64,000 bases of DNA. It comes from Trujillonella humicola. GTDB lineage: Bacteria > Actinomycetota > Actinomycetes > Mycobacteriales > Geodermatophilaceae. Position 1 is the first letter of the stretch, and every line of letters begins with the position of its first letter. Below, one piece after another: positions 15,207 through 23,997 of the stretch. The stretch covers positions 67,094 through 131,093 of the forward strand of contig NZ_JBJNRJ010000009.1 of assembly GCF_046233715.1 (NCBI RefSeq). Direction: 5' to 3'. Position numbers and translations under genes: made by a program. The notes beneath the pieces are model-generated. The model had not been told where the DNA came from. It saw nothing but the letters and a program-made list of their open reading frames with translations, and ran no database searches.

Positions 15207-16319
15207 TCACCGGGGAGGAGACCACTCCCCCGTCGCGGCGAACCGGCGCAGGGTCTCCGCGTGCGGCGCCAGGTCCAGCCCCTGGCCGGCCACCCACTCG
15301 TCGGAGTAGTAGGTGTGGGCGTACCGCTCGCCGCCGTCGCACAGCAGGGTGACGACGCTGCCGCGGACGCCGGCCCGCAGCATCTCGGCGACCAGCGTGA
15401 AGGCCCCCCACAGGTTCGTGCCGGTCGATCCCCCGGCCCGCCGTCCGGTCGCCTCGGCGAGGTGGCGCATCGCCGCCAGCGACGCGGCGTCCGGGACGCC
15501 GATCATGCGGTCGACGATCGTCGGCACGAACGAGGGCTCCACGCGGGGCCGGCCGATGCCCTCGATGCGGGAGGGGAGTCCGGTCGTCAGGTCCGGGTCC
15601 CCCGCGGCCCAGCCGGGGAGGAACGCCGAGCCCTCCGGGTCGACGACGGCCAGCCGGGTGCGGAACCGCCGGTAGCGCAGGTAGCGGCCGATGGTGGCGC
15701 TGGTGCCGCCGGTACCGGCGCCGACGACCACCCAGTCGGGGACGGGGTGCCGCTCGAGCGCCATCTGGTCGAACACCGACTCGGCGATGTTGTTGTTGCC
15801 GCGCCAGTCCGTGGCCCGTTCGGCGTAGGTGAACTGGTCCAGGAAGTGACCGCCGCACTCCGCGGCCAGCCGGCGGGCCTCGTCGTACATGTCCGGCGCG
15901 TTCTCCACGAAGGAGCAGCGGCCGCCGTGGAACTCGATGAGCGCCACCTTCTCCGCGCTGGTCGAGGCCGGCATGACGGCCACGAACGGCAGGCCGAGCA
16001 TGCGGGCGAAGTACGCCTCGCTGACCGCGGTGGAGCCGCTGGAGGCCTCCACCACCGGCGTCCCCTCGGTGATCTGCCCCGAGCACAACCCGTACAGGAA
16101 CAGCGACCGCGCCAGCCGGTGCTTGAGGCTGCCGGTCGGGTGGGTCGACTCGTCCTTCAGGTACAGGTCGATCTCCCACTCGGGCGGGAGCGGGTAGGCC
16201 AGCAGGTGGGTGTCGGCGCTGCGGTGGGCGTCGGCCTCGACCACGGCGACCGCCCGGTCCACCCACGCGCGGCCGGCGAGGTCGGAACGGTCGATGTCGG
16301 GGGCCTCCGGTGCGCTCAC
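15207..16319 (-). CDS. PLP-dependent cysteine synthase-fold enzyme, Cds1-like
   Basis: A 370-residue fold-type II PLP enzyme. The Schiff-base lysine is in THPTGSLKHRLARSLFLYG, the phosphate loop in VGAGTGGTSATIGRYLR, and SSGSTAVSEAYFAR binds the substrate carboxylate. It is longer than ordinary CysK and resembles M. tuberculosis Rv3684 (Cds1), an L-cysteine desulfhydrase releasing H2S, pyruvate and ammonia; that assignment is by resemblance. The GTG start at 16319 gives VSAPEAPDIDRSDL. Divergent from the kinase gene at 16435 with a 115-bp shared upstream region. Confidence 0.8.
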   Translation of the reverse strand: MSAPEAPDIDRSDLAGRAWVDRAVAVVEADAHRSADTHLLAYPLPPEWEIDLYLKDESTHPTGSLKHRLARSLFLYGLCSGQITEGTPVVEASSGSTAVSEAYFARMLGLPFVAVMPASTSAEKVALIEFHGGRCSFVENAPDMYDEARRLAAECGGHFLDQFTYAERATDWRGNNNIAESVFDQMALERHPVPDWVVVGAGTGGTSATIGRYLRYRRFRTRLAVVDPEGSAFLPGWAAGDPDLTTGLPSRIEGIGRPRVEPSFVPTIVDRMIGVPDAASLAAMRHLAEATGRRAGGSTGTNLWGAFTLVAEMLRAGVRGSVVTLLCDGGERYAHTYYSDEWVAGQGLDLAPHAETLRRFAATGEWSPPR

Positions 16320-16434
16320 CGGGCCATCGTGGCGCACGGGCCGGCACCGGCCCGCACGACCTTCCCGGCACCCCCGTCGCGGTCCTACGCTGCCCGCGCG
16401 AGGCGGCCACCGCCGGGCCGCCGGGGGAGCACCC

Positions 16435-18612
16435 ATGACCGCGAGCCAGTTCGGCCCCTACGAGCTCGCCGAGATCCTCGGGGTCGGCGGGATGGGCGAG
16501 GTCTGGCGCGCCCGGGACACCCGCCGGGACCGGTGGGTGGCCCTGAAGCTGCTGCCCGCGCAGCTCAACGCCGACCGCGAGTTCGCCAACCGCTTCCGCC
16601 GGGAGTCCCACGTCGCCGCCCGCCTGCGCGAGCCGCACGTGATCCCCATCCACGACTACGGGGAGATCGACGGCCGGCTGTTCATCGACATGCGGCTGGT
16701 CGACGGCCAGGACCTGGGCCGGCTGCTGCAGGACGGCCCGCTGCCGCCCGCGCGCGCGGTGGCCCTGCTCGGGCAGGTCGCCGACGCGCTGCAGGCGGCG
16801 CACGACGACGGCCTGGTGCACCGGGACGTCAAGCCGGGGAACGTCCTGGTGACCCGCAGCGACTTCGTGTACGTCGTCGACTTCGGCATCGCCCGGTCGG
16901 TCGGCAGCACCAGCACCTCGCTGACCATGACCGGGGCGACGGTCGGCACGCTGGACTACATGGCCCCGGAGCGGTTCACCAACCAGCCGCTGGACGGGCG
17001 GGTGGACGTCTACTCCCTGGCCTGCGTGCTCGCCGAGGCCGTCACCGCCCGGCGTCCCTTCCGGGGCGAGGACCTGCCCGCGCTGCTGTACGCGCACCTC
17101 TACACCGACCCGCCGCGGCCCAGCGAGGTCGTCCCGGGCGTCCCCGCCGCGCTCGACGAGGTCGTCGCCCGCGGGATGGCCAAGCGGCCCGAGGACCGGT
17201 ACGACACCCCGGGCGAGCTGATGGCCGCCGCACGGTCCGCGCTCACCGGCGCCCCGGCGGCGCGGCGCACCCCGGGTACCGACGGACCCCCTGCGGCGGA
17301 CGGGGCCCCGGAGACCGTGCCGGCCCCGGCCGTCGCGGGCGGACCGGTCGGCGTCCCGGATCTCGGCATCACCTCCGGGGACGGCAGCCACCGGTCGGTG
17401 GACCCGCTTCCGGCGCCCACCGCGGCAGCGGCACCCCTCCCGCCGCCCCCGGCGGCCGCGTTCCCGCCCGGCCTCCCGCGACCGCGACCGCAGTGGGGGC
17501 GCCGCCTGGCGGTCGCCGCCGCCCTCGTCCTCCTGGTCGGCGGTGCGGGCCTGGGTGCCGCGCAGCTCTGGCCGGCCGACGACGGCGGGGGCACGGCGAC
17601 GGCCGGGGCCGGGACCGGCGCACCGGGCGGCAGCAGCGGACCGGCCGGCCAGGACCGGCCGTCCCCGCAGGAGCAGCGGCCCGTCCCGGAAGCGAGCGTC
17701 GCGGTACCGACGGCGGTGGGGGAACCGGTGGACGTCCCGCCGACCCCGGGCTTCCTCGCCGTCGCCCCCAACGGCCGCTACGCCTACATCGCCCACCGCG
17801 ACGAGGGCGTCGTCTCTGTCCTCGACACGACCTCGCTGGCGGTCAACGCGACGATCCGGATCGAGGCCGGTCCGCCCCAGTTCGTCACCTTCTCGCCGGC
17901 CGGCGACCGGGCCTACATCACCGTCTACAACGCCGACTACAGCGAGAACGCCGTCGTCTTCGTGGACACCGCGACCAACGAGGTGACCGCCACCGTCGAG
18001 GTCGGGCTGCGGCCGTTCGCGCCCGCGGTCTCCGCCGACGGCGCGTTGCTCTACATCCCCCTGCACAACGAGGGCCGGGTCGAGGTGCTCGACACCGCCA
18101 CCGCCCGGGAGGTCGACTCCTACGAGGTGCCGCCGAACCCGCACTGGATCGCGCTCAGCGACGACGGCACCCGCGCGTACACCGCCAACCACGAGTCCGA
18201 CGTCCTGTCGGTGCTCGACCTCACCGACGGCGGCCGCGTCCTCGGCACCCTGCCCGCCGGCGACTCCCCGCACAGCGTCGCCGTCTCCCCCGACGGCAGC
18301 CGGGTCGCCGTGGTCGCGTTCGACAGCAGCGACGTCCACGTCGTCGACACCGCGACCGAGCAGGTGGTGGCCAGCGGCCCGGTCGGGGACAACCCGCAGG
18401 ACGTCACCTGGGCGCCCGACGGCCGCCGCTTCTACACCGCCGACGTCGAGGGCGGCACGATGTCGGTGGTCGCGGCCGACACCCTGGCGGTCACCGCCAG
18501 CGTGCCGGCCGGGGAGTCCCCCACGAGCGTGGACGTCTCCCCCGACGGCGCCCGCGCCTACGTCACCGACCTGGCGACCGCCACGGTCCGGGTGTTCGAC
18601 CTCACCGGGTAG
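16435..18612 (+). CDS. Membrane Ser/Thr protein kinase with C-terminal YVTN beta-propeller
   Basis: A 725-residue receptor-type kinase. Residues 1-275 are a PknB-like Hanks kinase: glycine loop GVGGMGEVWRARD, ATP lysine in VALKLLPAQ, catalytic Asp131 in HRDVKPGNVL, DFGIARS, and activation segment MTGATVGTLDYMAPE. A Pro/Ala-rich linker follows, then one membrane helix at about residues 357-378. The extracellular part from about residue 430 is a seven-bladed-type propeller with repeated VLD...V..SPDG..AY units (for example AVAPNGRYAYIAHRDEGVVS). The propeller probably senses a ligand outside the membrane. An ATG preceded by GGGGGAGC is a good start. No phosphatase or FHA gene is adjacent; an FHA protein is encoded at 27238. 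Confidence 0.9.
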   Translation: MTASQFGPYELAEILGVGGMGEVWRARDTRRDRWVALKLLPAQLNADREFANRFRRESHVAARLREPHVIPIHDYGEIDGRLFIDMRLVDGQDLGRLLQDGPLPPARAVALLGQVADALQAAHDDGLVHRDVKPGNVLVTRSDFVYVVDFGIARSVGSTSTSLTMTGATVGTLDYMAPERFTNQPLDGRVDVYSLACVLAEAVTARRPFRGEDLPALLYAHLYTDPPRPSEVVPGVPAALDEVVARGMAKRPEDRYDTPGELMAAARSALTGAPAARRTPGTDGPPAADGAPETVPAPAVAGGPVGVPDLGITSGDGSHRSVDPLPAPTAAAAPLPPPPAAAFPPGLPRPRPQWGRRLAVAAALVLLVGGAGLGAAQLWPADDGGGTATAGAGTGAPGGSSGPAGQDRPSPQEQRPVPEASVAVPTAVGEPVDVPPTPGFLAVAPNGRYAYIAHRDEGVVSVLDTTSLAVNATIRIEAGPPQFVTFSPAGDRAYITVYNADYSENAVVFVDTATNEVTATVEVGLRPFAPAVSADGALLYIPLHNEGRVEVLDTATAREVDSYEVPPNPHWIALSDDGTRAYTANHESDVLSVLDLTDGGRVLGTLPAGDSPHSVAVSPDGSRVAVVAFDSSDVHVVDTATEQVVASGPVGDNPQDVTWAPDGRRFYTADVEGGTMSVVAADTLAVTASVPAGESPTSVDVSPDGARAYVTDLATATVRVFDLTG

Positions 18613-18633
18613 GTGCCCCGCTGCGGACGCCGG

Positions 18634-19785
18634 TCAGCCCACCGCGGCGGGTCCCGTGGCGGGCTCCGCGGCGGCGACCAGCACCGGCCGCTCCGCGGGG
18701 ACCACGGTGACGGCCGTGCCGGGGGTGAGGTCCTGGCTGCCGGCGCTGGCGACGTCGACCAGCACCTCGGCCCCGTCGGGCAGGGCGACCGCCAGCCGGG
18801 TGGTGGCGCCGGAGAAGGTGCGGGTGACGACCCGCCCGGCGCCCCGCTCGTCCGCGGTGACCAGCAGGCCCTCCGGCCGGACCAGCGCCACCGCCGGGCC
18901 CGGCGCCGGGGCGGCGCCCAGCACCTCGCGGCGCACCCCCAGGAACTCGACGTCGCCGTCGCCGAGCACGGCGGGGATGCGGTTCATCGTGCCGACGAAC
19001 TGGGCCACGAAGGCCGTCGCCGGGCGCTCGTAGAGCTCGTCGGGCGAGGCGACCTGCTCCAGCCGGCCGGCCCGCATGACGCCGACCCGGTCGGCGACCG
19101 ACAGCGCCTCGGCCTGGTCGTGGGTGACGAAGACCGTCGTGATCCCCAGCTCGAGCTGCAGCCGGCGGATCTCCTCGCGCAGCTGCACGCGGACCTGCGC
19201 GTCGAGGGCCGACAGCGGTTCGTCCAGCAGCAGCACCCGCGGCTCGACGGCCAGGGCCCGGGCCAGCGCCACCCGCTGCTGCTGGCCGCCGGAGAGCTGG
19301 TGCGGGTAGCGGCCGGCGCGGTCGGCCAGGCCCACGAGCTCCAGCAGCTCCCCGGCCCGCCCGCGCCGCTCGTCCCGCGAGCCGCGCCGGCGCACCCGCA
19401 GGCCGAAGGCGACGTTGTCGGCCACGGTCAGGTTGGGGAACAGGCTGTAGGCCTGGAACACCATGCCCATGTCGCGCTTGTTCGCCGGAACCCCGGTGAC
19501 GTCGTCGCCGTCGAGGAGCACCCGCCCGGAGTCGGGGCGCTCGAAGCCGGCGATCGCCCTCAGCGCCGTCGTCTTGCCGCAGCCGGAGGGCCCCAGCAGG
19601 GCGAGGAACTCCCCGCCGGTGATGTCGAGGTCCAGCCCGTCCAGGGCGAGGACGGTGCCGTAGCGCCGGGTGAGGCCCTCCAGCCGGACGGCGACGCCGG
19701 GCCGCTGCCGGAGCTCGGCGGCGGCCGCGTTGCCCGGTGCGGGAGCCGGCGACGGGACCGAGGAGGTCGAGGGGACGGCGGTCAT
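18634..19785 (-). CDS. ABC importer ATPase, PotA-like, with TOBE domain
   Basis: A 383-residue nucleotide-binding subunit. Walker A LLGPSGCGKTTALRAIAG, Q-loop MVFQAYSLFPNLTV, signature QLSGGQQQRVALARAL, Walker B VLLLDEPLSALDAQ and the switch histidine in FVTHDQAEAL are all present; a TOBE-type regulatory domain occupies the last 130 residues. It resembles the spermidine/putrescine, iron and 2-aminoethylphosphonate group. The ATG at 19783-19785 overlaps the permease stop as ATGA. An N-terminal extension of about 30 Ser/Pro/Ala-rich residues is unusual. Last gene of the four-gene operon at 18634-22844. Its end is 21 bases from the convergent kinase gene. Confidence 0.9.
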   Translation of the reverse strand: MTAVPSTSSVPSPAPAPGNAAAAELRQRPGVAVRLEGLTRRYGTVLALDGLDLDITGGEFLALLGPSGCGKTTALRAIAGFERPDSGRVLLDGDDVTGVPANKRDMGMVFQAYSLFPNLTVADNVAFGLRVRRRGSRDERRGRAGELLELVGLADRAGRYPHQLSGGQQQRVALARALAVEPRVLLLDEPLSALDAQVRVQLREEIRRLQLELGITTVFVTHDQAEALSVADRVGVMRAGRLEQVASPDELYERPATAFVAQFVGTMNRIPAVLGDGDVEFLGVRREVLGAAPAPGPAVALVRPEGLLVTADERGAGRVVTRTFSGATTRLAVALPDGAEVLVDVASAGSQDLTPGTAVTVVPAERPVLVAAAEPATGPAAVG

Positions 19786-20666
19786 GCGGGGTCCTCCTCC
19801 CGGCGCCGGCGGTCCAGCGCGGAGATCAGCAGGAGCAGCGCCCAGGTGAGCAGCAGCGAGAGCACCGAGACCGCCACCGACAGCTGCGGCTCGGCCCCGG
19901 AGGCGAGCACGATCCAGGTCGGGAAGGTCTGGAAACCGAGGATGTTGGCGACGGTGAACTCGCCGAGCACCAGGGCGACGGCGAGGAACGAGGCGTTGAG
20001 CACCGACGTGCGCAGCACCGGCAGCACCACCGAGACCATCACCCGCGGCCAGGAGGCGCCGAGGTTGCGGGCGGCCTCGGTGAGCGTGCGCAGCCCGGCG
20101 CCGCGCACCCCGGCGTCCAGGGCGCGGTACACGAAGGGCATCGCCAGCACGACGTAGACCAGCACCAGGATCCAGGGCAGGTCGGGCTCCTGGAGGGCGA
20201 ACATGAACTCCGCCAGCGGGGTGCCGAGGAAGTAGTCCGGAGCCCAGGCGAGGACGCTGCGGACGCCGACGACGAGGGCGATCGGCGGCAGCACGAGCGG
20301 CAGCAGGGTGAGCAGCTCGACCGTCGTCCGCAGCCGCGGCAGCCGCAGCTCCACCAGGACGACGACGGGTACCACCAGCACGAGGGCGACGACCACGGTG
20401 AGCAGCGCGAGCACCAGCGAGCGGCCGAACGCCTCGGCGAAGCCCTCGGCGCCGGGGATCCGGGTGTACGGCTCGAGGGTGACGCCGCCGTCGCGCCGGT
20501 CGCGGACGGTGAACCAGATCGACGCGCCCAGCGGGACGAGGAAGTAGACGCCCAGGACGGCGAAGACCGCCCAGCGCCACCACCCGCCGCCCCGGCGCCC
20601 GGGACGGGTCGGCGTCTCCGGGGCGACGCTGCCGGCTCCGGTCACGCCCGTGGTCATGGTGGTCAC
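19782..20666 (-). CDS. ABC importer permease (PotC-like)
   Basis: A 294-residue membrane subunit with six hydrophobic helices and the binding-protein-dependent transport signature EAARNLGASWPRVMVSVVLP (EAA motif). The GTG at 20666 is used here with GAGGCGGGG close upstream; an ATG nine bases later is an alternative. It is preceded by the 73-bp linker repeat, whose end supplies this ribosome binding site. Partner of the permease at 20737 and the ATPase at 18634. Confidence 0.88.
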   Translation of the reverse strand: MTTMTTGVTGAGSVAPETPTRPGRRGGGWWRWAVFAVLGVYFLVPLGASIWFTVRDRRDGGVTLEPYTRIPGAEGFAEAFGRSLVLALLTVVVALVLVVPVVVLVELRLPRLRTTVELLTLLPLVLPPIALVVGVRSVLAWAPDYFLGTPLAEFMFALQEPDLPWILVLVYVVLAMPFVYRALDAGVRGAGLRTLTEAARNLGASWPRVMVSVVLPVLRTSVLNASFLAVALVLGEFTVANILGFQTFPTWIVLASGAEPQLSVAVSVLSLLLTWALLLLISALDRRRREEDPA

Positions 20667-20739
20667 CGCCCCGCCTCGCCGGCGCTCGTCGCGATGCCGG
20701 CCGGCGCCGCGTCGCTGCCTGACCCCGCCGGCCCGGTCA
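20667..20739 (-). repeat. Diverged copy of the intercistronic linker repeat
   Basis: Read on the minus strand it starts with the TGA stop of the upstream permease gene within TGACC, has GGGGTCA, GGCGCCGG and GACGAGCGCCGGCGAGG in the same order as the 77-bp repeat at 11561-11714, and ends with the ribosome binding site for the next permease. Confidence 0.7.
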
Positions 20740-21684
20740 CGTGAGCCACCGCTGCGCTCGCCGCTGCACCCAGGCGTAGAAGACCATCACCAGGCCGACG
20801 AGCACGACCATGCCCAGGGCCAGCGCCTTGCCCAGGTTCTCCGCGCCCACGACGACGTTGCTCGACAGCGAGTCGGCGATCTGCAGGGTGACCAGCGGGA
20901 CGCTGCTGCCGACGAGCGCCTTGGCGGTCGCGTAGGCGGCGAACGCCGAGGCGAACAGCAGCATGGCCGCCCCCAGCACCGGCGGCGCCAGCACCGGCCC
21001 GCCCACGTACCGCCAGTACTGCCAGCCGCTGGCGCCGAGGTTGTCGGCCGCCTCCCGCCACTGCGGGCGCAGCGCCTCCACCGCGGGGGTGATGGTGAGG
21101 ACCATCAGCGGGATCAGGAAGTACAGGTAGACCAGCGCCAGGCCGCTCATGGAGTACAGCGAGAAGCCGTCCAGGCCGAGTCTCTCGGTGAGCAGCGGGG
21201 TGACGACGCCGGCGTTGCCGATGGTGGCGAGGAAGGCGAACGCGAGCGGGACGCCGCCGAAGTTGGCCAGCACGCCGGAGGCGGTGAGCACCAGCCGGCG
21301 CAGCGCCCGCCCGCGGCGGGAGCCGACGACCGCGAAGGACAGGGCGAGGCCCAGCACCGTGGCGAGCACGGCGGTGGTCGCGGACAGCTGCAGGCTGCCG
21401 AGGTAGGCCCGCCCGGAGGCGCCCTCGGTGATGCTGCTGATGTTGTCGGTGGACCAGGTCTCGTCGAAGGTGATCGGGTCGGTGACCCGGAACGCCTCGA
21501 CCGCGAGCACGCCCAGCGGCAGCAGCAGGAAGACCGCGACGTAGAGGAAGAACGGCAGCGTGCCCAGCACGCTGAGCAGCCCCGCGCGGCGAGCGCGGGG
21601 CTGCTCGGCGCGGCGCGCGCCGGCGCGCCGGCCGCCGCGGGTGCGGGGAGCCGGCGCGCCGGGGGCCTCCAGGGTGGTGCTCAG
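20737..21684 (-). CDS. ABC importer permease (PotB-like), probable CTG start
   Basis: A 315-residue membrane subunit with about six helices, beginning at the hydrophobic LGTLPFFLYVAVFLLLPLG, and carrying the EAA-type motif EAADNLGASGWQYWRYVGGP. No ATG, GTG or TTG lies upstream of the first helix in this frame. The best start is CTG at 21682-21684, which overlaps the stop of the binding-protein gene as CTGA, has GAGGAG 9 bases upstream, and gives the natural-looking N-terminus STTLEAPGAPAP. A GTG at 21570 is the alternative but would remove a basic N-terminal segment. Confidence 0.85.
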   Translation of the reverse strand: MSTTLEAPGAPAPRTRGGRRAGARRAEQPRARRAGLLSVLGTLPFFLYVAVFLLLPLGVLAVEAFRVTDPITFDETWSTDNISSITEGASGRAYLGSLQLSATTAVLATVLGLALSFAVVGSRRGRALRRLVLTASGVLANFGGVPLAFAFLATIGNAGVVTPLLTERLGLDGFSLYSMSGLALVYLYFLIPLMVLTITPAVEALRPQWREAADNLGASGWQYWRYVGGPVLAPPVLGAAMLLFASAFAAYATAKALVGSSVPLVTLQIADSLSSNVVVGAENLGKALALGMVVLVGLVMVFYAWVQRRAQRWLT

Positions 21685-22844
21685 CCGGAGATCTCCTCGT
21701 TCCAGCGGGCCGTCACGACCTCCTTGGCGGCGACCTCCTGCTCCTCGGTCGGGAACTGGGCCTCGCCCTCGACCGTGGGCAGGGCGGCCAGCGCCTCGGC
21801 GTCGGCGGTGCCGGCCTCCTCCATCGCGTCCAGCCGCACCGGGCGGGCGCCGCCGGCCAGCCAGAGGTTCTGGCCCTCGTCGCTGTAGAGGAACTCCTGC
21901 CAGAGCCGGGCGGCGGCCGGGTGCGGGGCGTAGGCGCTGATGGCCTGGCTGTAGTAGCCGCCGTACAGCCCGTCGGCGGGGACGACCACCTGCCACTCGG
22001 TGCCGATCTCGGCGAGGCCCTCGGCGTAGGCGGCGTTCAGGTAGTCCCAGTCGATGACGATCGGGGTCTCGCCGCTCTCGACGGTGGCCGGCGTGCTCTC
22101 GACCGGGTTGAAGTTGCCGATCTCCTTGAGCTCGACGAAGAAGTCGATGCCGGGGCCGATGTCGTCGAGGTCGCCCCCGTTGGACAGCGCCGCGGCCCAC
22201 ACGCCGCCGAAGGCCGCCGCGGCCTGCGTCGGGTTGCCGTTGAGCGCCACCTGGCCGCGGTACTGCGGGTCGAGCAGGTCCTGCATCGTCTCCGGGCACT
22301 CGGCGACGATGGTGGCGTTGCAGCCGATGGAGATGTAGCCGCCGTAGTCGTTGTACCAGTGGCCCTCCGGGTCCTTCTGCCCCTCGGGGATGTCGTCCCA
22401 GGTCTCGACCTGGTACGGGGCGAGGAGGTCCTGGGCCTGGGCCTGGCGGGCGAAGGCGGTGCCGAGGTCGAGCACGTCGGGCGCGCGGTCCTGGCCCCGC
22501 TGGCTCTGGACGGCGTTGAGCTCGTCCTGGCTCGAGCCGTCGGGCAGCGTGCTGTTGACCCGGATGTCGTACTTCTCCTCGAACGTCGAGATGATCTCGC
22601 CGTAGTTCGCCCAGTCCGGCGGCAGGGCGATGACGTTGAGCTCGCCCTCGGCCTGCGCGGCGGCGATCAGGTCGTCCATCGAGCCGAAGTCCGCGAGCGA
22701 GGTGGCCGCCGCGGCGTCGGACCCGCCACCGCCTCCGCCGCCGCTCCCGCCCCCGTCGTCACCGCCGCAGGCGGCGAGGGTCAGGCCGGCCGCGAGCAGG
22801 GCCGTGAGCCCGGTCGCGGCGGTCTTGGGGGTGCTGCGTCGCAC
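21681..22844 (-). CDS. ABC importer substrate-binding lipoprotein
   Basis: A 387-residue solute receptor. The signal peptide ends in the lipobox LTLAAC with lipidated Cys26, followed by a Gly/Asp/Ser-rich linker. The body (AEGELNVIALPPDWANYGEIISTFEEKYDI) is typical of the Fe3+/polyamine/2-aminoethylphosphonate receptor group. The ligand cannot be read directly. The GTG start has GGAGG with a 7-base spacer. First gene of the operon encoding two permeases and a PotA-like ATPase; no operator was recognised in the 145-bp upstream region, in contrast to the iron operon at 30953-34768. Confidence 0.88.
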   Translation of the reverse strand: MRRSTPKTAATGLTALLAAGLTLAACGGDDGGGSGGGGGGGSDAAAATSLADFGSMDDLIAAAQAEGELNVIALPPDWANYGEIISTFEEKYDIRVNSTLPDGSSQDELNAVQSQRGQDRAPDVLDLGTAFARQAQAQDLLAPYQVETWDDIPEGQKDPEGHWYNDYGGYISIGCNATIVAECPETMQDLLDPQYRGQVALNGNPTQAAAAFGGVWAAALSNGGDLDDIGPGIDFFVELKEIGNFNPVESTPATVESGETPIVIDWDYLNAAYAEGLAEIGTEWQVVVPADGLYGGYYSQAISAYAPHPAAARLWQEFLYSDEGQNLWLAGGARPVRLDAMEEAGTADAEALAALPTVEGEAQFPTEEQEVAAKEVVTARWNEEISG

Positions 22845-22989
22845 GGGGTTCCTCCATGTCGGTACCGGAGCATCTGCGCCGGGCTGCGGCTCACCGCGGC
22901 CCGGCGGCCTCCGGGATGGTGACAGACGGCGAGGCGTCAGGTGGCCCGGAACGGCGACGGTGTGGCCAACACGAGACGAACTGCGCGCG

Positions 22990-23775
22990 TCACCGCCCGC
23001 TGAAGGTCGCCTTGCCCGGGCCGTTCTCGATGAACGACTGCATGCCGGTGCGCTGGTCCTCGGTGCCGAACAGGCCGGAGAACAGCCGGGTCTCCAGCGC
23101 CAGCCCCTGCGGCAGGGTCATGTCCAGGCCGTCGTGGACCGCCTGCTTGGCCGCGGCCAGCGCCAGGGTGGGTCCGGCGGCGAAGCGGCGGGCCATGGCC
23201 AGCGCGGTGGAGTAGACCTCGTCGTCGGGCACGACGGCGTCGGCCAGCCCCATCTCCAGGGCCTCCTCGGCGGACACGTGCCGGCCGGTGAAGATCAGGT
23301 CCTTGGCCTTCGCGGGACCCACCAGGCGGGCCAGCCGCTGCGTGCCGCCGGCGCCCGGGATGATGCCGAGGGTGATCTCGGGCAGGCCCACCTTGGCCCC
23401 GGCGCCCATGACCCGGAAGTCGGCGCACAGCGCCAGCTCGTAGCCGCCGCCGAGCGCGTAGCCGGTGATGGCGGCGATGACCGGCCGCGGGATGCGCTCC
23501 ACCGCGGCGAAGGACTCGGTGAGCTCCCGGCCCCAGACCGCCATCCCGCGCGCGTCGAGGTCGGCCATGGCCTTGATGTCGGCCCCCGCGGCGAACACCC
23601 GCTCACCGCCGTAGAGCACCACCGCCCGCACGTCCTCGCGGCGGCCGGCCTCCAGCGCGGCCGCGCGGACCTCCCGGTGCAGCTGGTCGTCGATCGCGTT
23701 CATCTTGGGCCGGTCGAGGCGGATGGTGCCCACCCCGTCCTCGACCTGCAGGGTCACGAACTCCGGCTCGCTCAC
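22990..23775 (-). CDS. Enoyl-CoA hydratase/isomerase family protein
   Basis: A 261-residue crotonase-fold enzyme. The oxyanion-hole segments are FAAGADIKAM and AITGYALGGGYELALCADFRV; LPEITLGIIPGAGGTQRLARL carries the typical catalytic glutamate region. It probably hydrates trans-2-enoyl-CoA in beta-oxidation. The GTG start has GGAGG 6 bases upstream. It stands alone between two ABC transporter units; etfAB about 8 kb away fits fatty-acid oxidation. Confidence 0.93.
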   Translation of the reverse strand: MSEPEFVTLQVEDGVGTIRLDRPKMNAIDDQLHREVRAAALEAGRREDVRAVVLYGGERVFAAGADIKAMADLDARGMAVWGRELTESFAAVERIPRPVIAAITGYALGGGYELALCADFRVMGAGAKVGLPEITLGIIPGAGGTQRLARLVGPAKAKDLIFTGRHVSAEEALEMGLADAVVPDDEVYSTALAMARRFAAGPTLALAAAKQAVHDGLDMTLPQGLALETRLFSGLFGTEDQRTGMQSFIENGPGKATFSGR

Positions 23776-23997
23776 GGGTACCTCCGGCGGTGGGGACGTC
23801 GTCGTCCCCGGAACCCTAGGAGAGCGCCGGGCAGGCCGGCCCGGCGGGCGGTCGACCGGCGGCATCCCTCCCGGCTGGAGCGTTGGCCCAGGAGGAGCCA
23901 GGACGCGCCTGCGAGTGGCCGGTACGGGGCCACCGCTGGGCTCGACGCGTCGCCGTCCGAGTGGTCGCCGGAGCTGCTCGGGGATCGAGCGTCGGGG

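Noticed and set aside
13284..18710. An 1808-residue open frame on the plus strand
   Set aside because: It overlaps etfA, etfB and the Cds1-like gene in antisense and the kinase out of frame; all four have clear family motifs.
18634..22844. A firm substrate (spermidine, phosphonate, thiamine or iron) for ABC importer 1
   Set aside because: The receptor belongs to a broad group and no ligand-defining residues or operator could be identified.
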